Part shown: positions 60,701-64,000 of the stretch, piece by piece | Numbering within the stretch: the first letter of the stretch is position 1 | Layout: each line of letters opens with the position of its first letter | Assembly: GCA_022578965.1 (NCBI GenBank) | Contig: MU400558.1 | Coordinates: forward strand, 186,001-250,000 | Length of the DNA stretch: 64,000 nt | Source of the DNA: Xylaria sp. FL1777 | Lineage: Eukaryota; Ascomycota; Sordariomycetes; Xylariales; Xylariaceae | Direction of reading: 5' to 3' | The notes under the pieces: model-generated | Databases searched by the model: none | What the model was told of the DNA's origin: nothing | Seen by the model: the letters and a program-made list of their open reading frames with translations, nothing else | Translations under genes and position numbers: made by a program

Positions 60701-61769
60701 TGCAATGATAACGGTGGTAGAACCGTCAATTTCTGAAGCTTTTATGCCGTTAACTTGGATGCCGGCGGTGCAAAATTCCGCTCTTCAATGCCGTGATAGC
60801 CGTACAAGGTGATAATATATGAAAATCTGTAGGATGAGTTTACTGGACATATTCAGATCACGATATATCAGTCATTACTATATCTCACTGGAGATCCGGC
60901 AGGCTTGTAAAAGTACACCTATCCTATAGGCTAACGATATCTTAGGTAGCTGAGCATGTGAGTATGTTGGCTTGTAAATGATAAGAAGCGACTCAGTCAT
61001 TGGCTCACGACGAGGGCACAACGTCGTGCTCCGTTCGTTGACTACACTAAATGATGGCGGTAGAGTCAGGGATAACAAAAGTTCCACCTCGGTCGTCGTC
61101 AGCGTAAACGACTTTGACCTAGACGTCTATTCTAGATTATATCCTTAGATTAGATAAGAACATCTTTGCGCGGGATAGAGCTGCAGCGTTCTAAGGAGAT
61201 AGAACTTGACTTGATTTAGGCGTTCAGTTTTGAACGGACAGTTGAAGCTAGTCCAACGGCTTAGACGACACACTCCAACAGTATTAAAGACCTTAAAACA
61301 ATGATTATAGGAAAGACCTAGCCGTGCAATCAATTCTCGATGGAGATGATATCTTGTGTAAATGTTGTGATATGATAAAATCCCATGACTTCTAAAGACG
61401 TTTATTCCGGTCTCTGGGTGGTATTGCCTTAACCGGAAGTTTCATCAAAGGGGTCTTCTTACGGAAGTTAATTAATCAATATCTAATTTATCGATAAGAC
61501 AGAGATAAGACATTCCTACGCTAAGCTAATTCGGGTACGTACCGTGCCATTGAGGTAACCTTAGTCAGAACTTAGTGGCGCACCAACAAATCACCAGACA
61601 ATGGCTCCCCAAGTCCCCAAGTATTCTCGTTGTTGAGTAAGATTCCGCAGCTGCAACCAGCTGCGATTATCGCCATTTACCAAATCCCCTCATCGACCTG
61701 ACGACCAACTGTCAGCCAGCAGGCCAACAGGCGACATCGAATCCAAAGCTTGCTGTCTAGGTGGTAGTT
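60701..61769. other. Intergenic, no gene seen
   Basis: This AT-richer spacer lies between the MFS remnant and the DUF3716 gene. Short frames carry no motifs. The last 150 bases are the upstream region of the DUF3716 gene. Confidence 0.5.
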
Positions 61770-62989
61770 ATGAAAGGCATCATCACACCTGCGCGCGGCC
61801 GTCCGGCCAAGGTCACCAAACCAAGCGCCAACCCGCGAGGCCGTCCGGTGCGTCGCGGCGACACGGTCCCCAACCAAGATCCCGATCTCGAGGGTCCCAT
61901 TGTAGAAGAAGAAGACGGCAACGACGACGAAGACGCCGACGTGGACGCCGAGAACGAACAGGACCACCCCCAGGAGGACCACCAGCACCAACAGCAGCAG
62001 CACCAGCATCAGCACCAGCACCACCAACACCCACATCAGCAACACCTGCAGCCACAGCACCATGCCGACTTCGACTCGGAGGCCTCTGCGGCTGCTGCTG
62101 CCGCTGCCGCTGCCGTTCATCACCAGCAACAGCAGCAGCAGCAGCAGCAGCAGCAACATCACCAGCCGCTCGACTTGACTGCAGCCAGCATTCTCGCGAG
62201 CAGCGTTAATAACCCGAATGACCAGCCACACCATCCAGATCTAGGCGGCCCCCACGGCCCCCCTATGGATGGACCTCCAGTCGACGTGAACACCACCGAG
62301 AATCTAGCTAGGGAGTCGGGCTACAACAATGTGGTGGTCGAGAGTGCACTCGCCAAGCGTCTAGCGCGAGAACCCGGCATGCGCCTTGCTCAGCAACGGC
62401 GTCCAGAACAGGCCCTCAATCTGCAACGACGCAGTAATGTCGAAGCTCTGTTTGCTCACATTGCTGGTGAAGCTGCTCCAATACCGTGTAAGAACTGCCA
62501 CAAGGGCCATGGACCGTGGACTACATGTGTCGTCGTGGACGGCCAAATGTGCGGTAGCTGTGCCAATTGTTGGTTCAACGCCTCGGGAGCTAGATGCTCT
62601 TTCCACGGTAGACGCCTCCAATCTAGTTCCATCTTGGAACCATAGAGCTAACTGATTGCTTAGAAACCCGAAACCCTGCCACACACGCCGGCCAGGTCAT
62701 GGCAGGCGACGCTATGGGATTTCAACTACCTCCAGCCCCGCCTCAGGCCATGGCTCCCTTCAATTTCGCATCGATTCCAGCATCGTCTGATCCCGTCGTC
62801 CGGTACACAGTCGAGCAAGCTATGGCCCAAGTTCGAGGCGCTGATAAGAAAACACGCTATATGCTTATGATCGAGGCTGCGGCGCGTCAGCTTGCTTTCC
62901 AAATCGCCATGTACGAAGATACTGTCCAAGAGGAACAGCAACAGCAAGGACCGCCTCCTGCCGTTATGAATGATCCAGATGCGCCTTAG
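61770..62989 (+). CDS. DUF3716 protein with AT-hooks and His/Gln/Ala repeats
   Basis: Two exons, 61770-62607 and 62664-62989, joined at FH|ET (G|AA), give 387 residues. The start is ATG 61770; the longer frame begins at a GTG. Two AT-hook-like cores lie at the N-terminus (ARGRPAK and PRGRPVRR), then an acidic stretch (EEEDGNDDEDADVD), His/Gln repeats, an Ala run and a Gln run. The DUF3716 domain follows at about residues 225-285 (SNVEALFAHIAGEAAPIPCK, then NCHKGHGPWTTCVVVDGQMC, GSCANCWFNASGARCSFHE). Its conserved Cys (C-x2-C, C-x2-C-x2-C) suggest zinc binding. The tail has a Pro-rich segment and a helical block (MIEAAARQLAFQIAMYED). DUF3716 is a fungal family of unknown function. The AT-hooks point to chromatin or DNA binding, by inference. 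Confidence 0.83.
62073..62160 (+). repeat. Trinucleotide repeats coding poly-Ala and poly-Gln
   Basis: GCTGCT/GCC units encode nine Ala, followed after VHH by CAG units encoding about eleven Gln. They sit inside the DUF3716 gene, and upstream CAC/CAG units encode mixed His/Gln. Length variation between strains is likely. Confidence 0.85.
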
Positions 62990-64000
62990 GGAGGCCAGGG
63001 GTATCACTTCCAGCAGTGAATCGTATGCTCATCTCCGATTGGGGAATACGGGCCTTGCTGATTCTTCACAGCCAACCCCAATGAGCCGAAAATATGTTGA
63101 AATATGCTGCATTTCTCGGGGTCATATCCAGCAACCCGATGCAGTCTGGTTGCTCTATAGTTCTTTCACAAGTCCAAAGTCTGGACAGGGACTTCAGCCT
63201 TCATAATTAAGTCATGGTACGGAACTAAATACATCGACCTCGGTTCCCTACTCCGCGTTTATCGAATACCTGATAAGGTGAACTCGCAATGATATTTCCC
63301 CACGATGCCACCGTAGCTTCCGTCAGTGAGACGGCTGGTTTTCGCGCATCATCTTATACCTCTCGTTCTGGTCAACTGTGTTGTCTGCGCTTTTAGTAAG
63401 GGGTTACGGTGGTTTGTTTCAATCATACTTCAGTGAGGTCAGAGAGGACTACCTCTCATCTGCTTCTCACTGTGTTACTAGTACATGTAGGGGCGTTCTT
63501 ATTTGCATAATTCCGACCCTGTGGGTGAATAGGGATTATAATGTAAGCATGGAATTTTGGTCGGCATTTTTCATAGGAGGCTACAGGAAATGAACCGATT
63601 ATTCTTCGCGGGTGTTCCTTTCCTTCGTTTCGTCCGTACCTACTAACCACAGAGAGACAACCCAATTGCTATGCTCTCTTAGCCTCCCGTGATAATAGGA
63701 TACTACGTCAAGCCACACAGCCACACAACGAATTAGTCTCAAATATAGTCCGCGCCTAGGCATGTGCTTGAGTGATTGGTCCAAGCTTATTCTAATGAGT
63801 GCTGCCTGCGCAACTACACAGCTGGTGATCACTATCACTACTAGGTAATGCGCATATTGCGCTCTTCGTCTTTGGTAGAGATGTCGACAAGTCACTAAAT
63901 TGCTCTACTTATTTCTTCTCTATAGCCTCATTAGGGCCATGAATACCAAACCAAGTCATAGATGAACGCGGGTTTTATCAATCGAGCTCAGTCTCACCAT
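62990..64000. other. Window end, no gene seen
   Basis: The last kilobase has only short frames starting at non-ATG codons and lacking recognisable motifs. Nothing else can be supported. Confidence 0.5.

Noticed and set aside
61677..62234. 185-codon Leu/Val-rich minus-strand frame resembling a membrane protein
   Set aside because: It is produced by the CAG/CAC repeats of the DUF3716 gene read on the other strand.

Overview
The window is nuclear DNA of a filamentous ascomycete (Pezizomycotina, probably Sordariomycetes). Genes carry short introns with GTAAGT/GTATGT/GTGAGT donors. The families are typically fungal: HET, Zn2Cys6 and C2H2 regulators with a fungal_trans-type middle, DUF3716, GH64/GH16/GH18 wall enzymes, and a Cdc25-type RasGEF. 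Gene density is low, with about 14 genes or gene remnants in 64 kb, separated by long stretches rich in short TACCTA/TAGGTA words. No tRNA, rRNA, intact transposon, CRISPR array or bacterial operon was found. Splice models below were built by eye; most were accepted because the joined frames restore known motifs.

Layout. 3-332: 3' end of the mRNA-export WD40 protein Rae1/Gle2. 1411-3072 (-): GH64-type beta-1,3-glucanase. 6429-7674 (-): secreted GH16 enzyme with a GPI-like tail. 9652-12382 (-): C2H2 zinc-finger regulator in three exons. 12383-18717: no gene. 18718-20217 (-) and 20507-23690 (+): a head-to-head pair, an eight-TM protein of unknown function and a HET-domain (heterokaryon incompatibility type) protein, sharing a 289-bp spacer; the HET gene has an apparent 1-nt frameshift near its 3' end. 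23691-32431: no confident gene. 32432-36403 (+): Cdc25-type RasGEF (SH3, WW-like, RasGEF_N, RasGEF).

36404-41130 is gene-poor, followed by a second HET locus (41131-41768) that is a remnant with three in-frame stops. 42831-43802 (-): hydrophilic low-complexity protein with a lysine-rich C-terminal helix. 47586-49017 (+): secreted GH18 enzyme. 50880-54264 (+): Tea4/Bud14-like SH3 polarity protein. 55417-56088 (+): small VOC/glyoxalase protein. 56475-56893 (+): 76-aa Hva1_TUDOR (DUF2945) protein. 57551-59837 (+): Zn2Cys6 regulator. 59923-60700 (-): broken N-terminal half of an MFS transporter. 61770-62989 (+): DUF3716 protein with AT-hooks and His/Gln/Ala repeats.

The genes do not form an obvious biosynthetic cluster. 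Two themes recur. One is cell-wall and polarity functions (GH64, GH16, GH18, Tea4-like, Ras signalling). The other is fast-evolving self-recognition loci (HET plus membrane partner, decayed HET copy). The most interesting candidate is the divergent membrane protein/HET pair.
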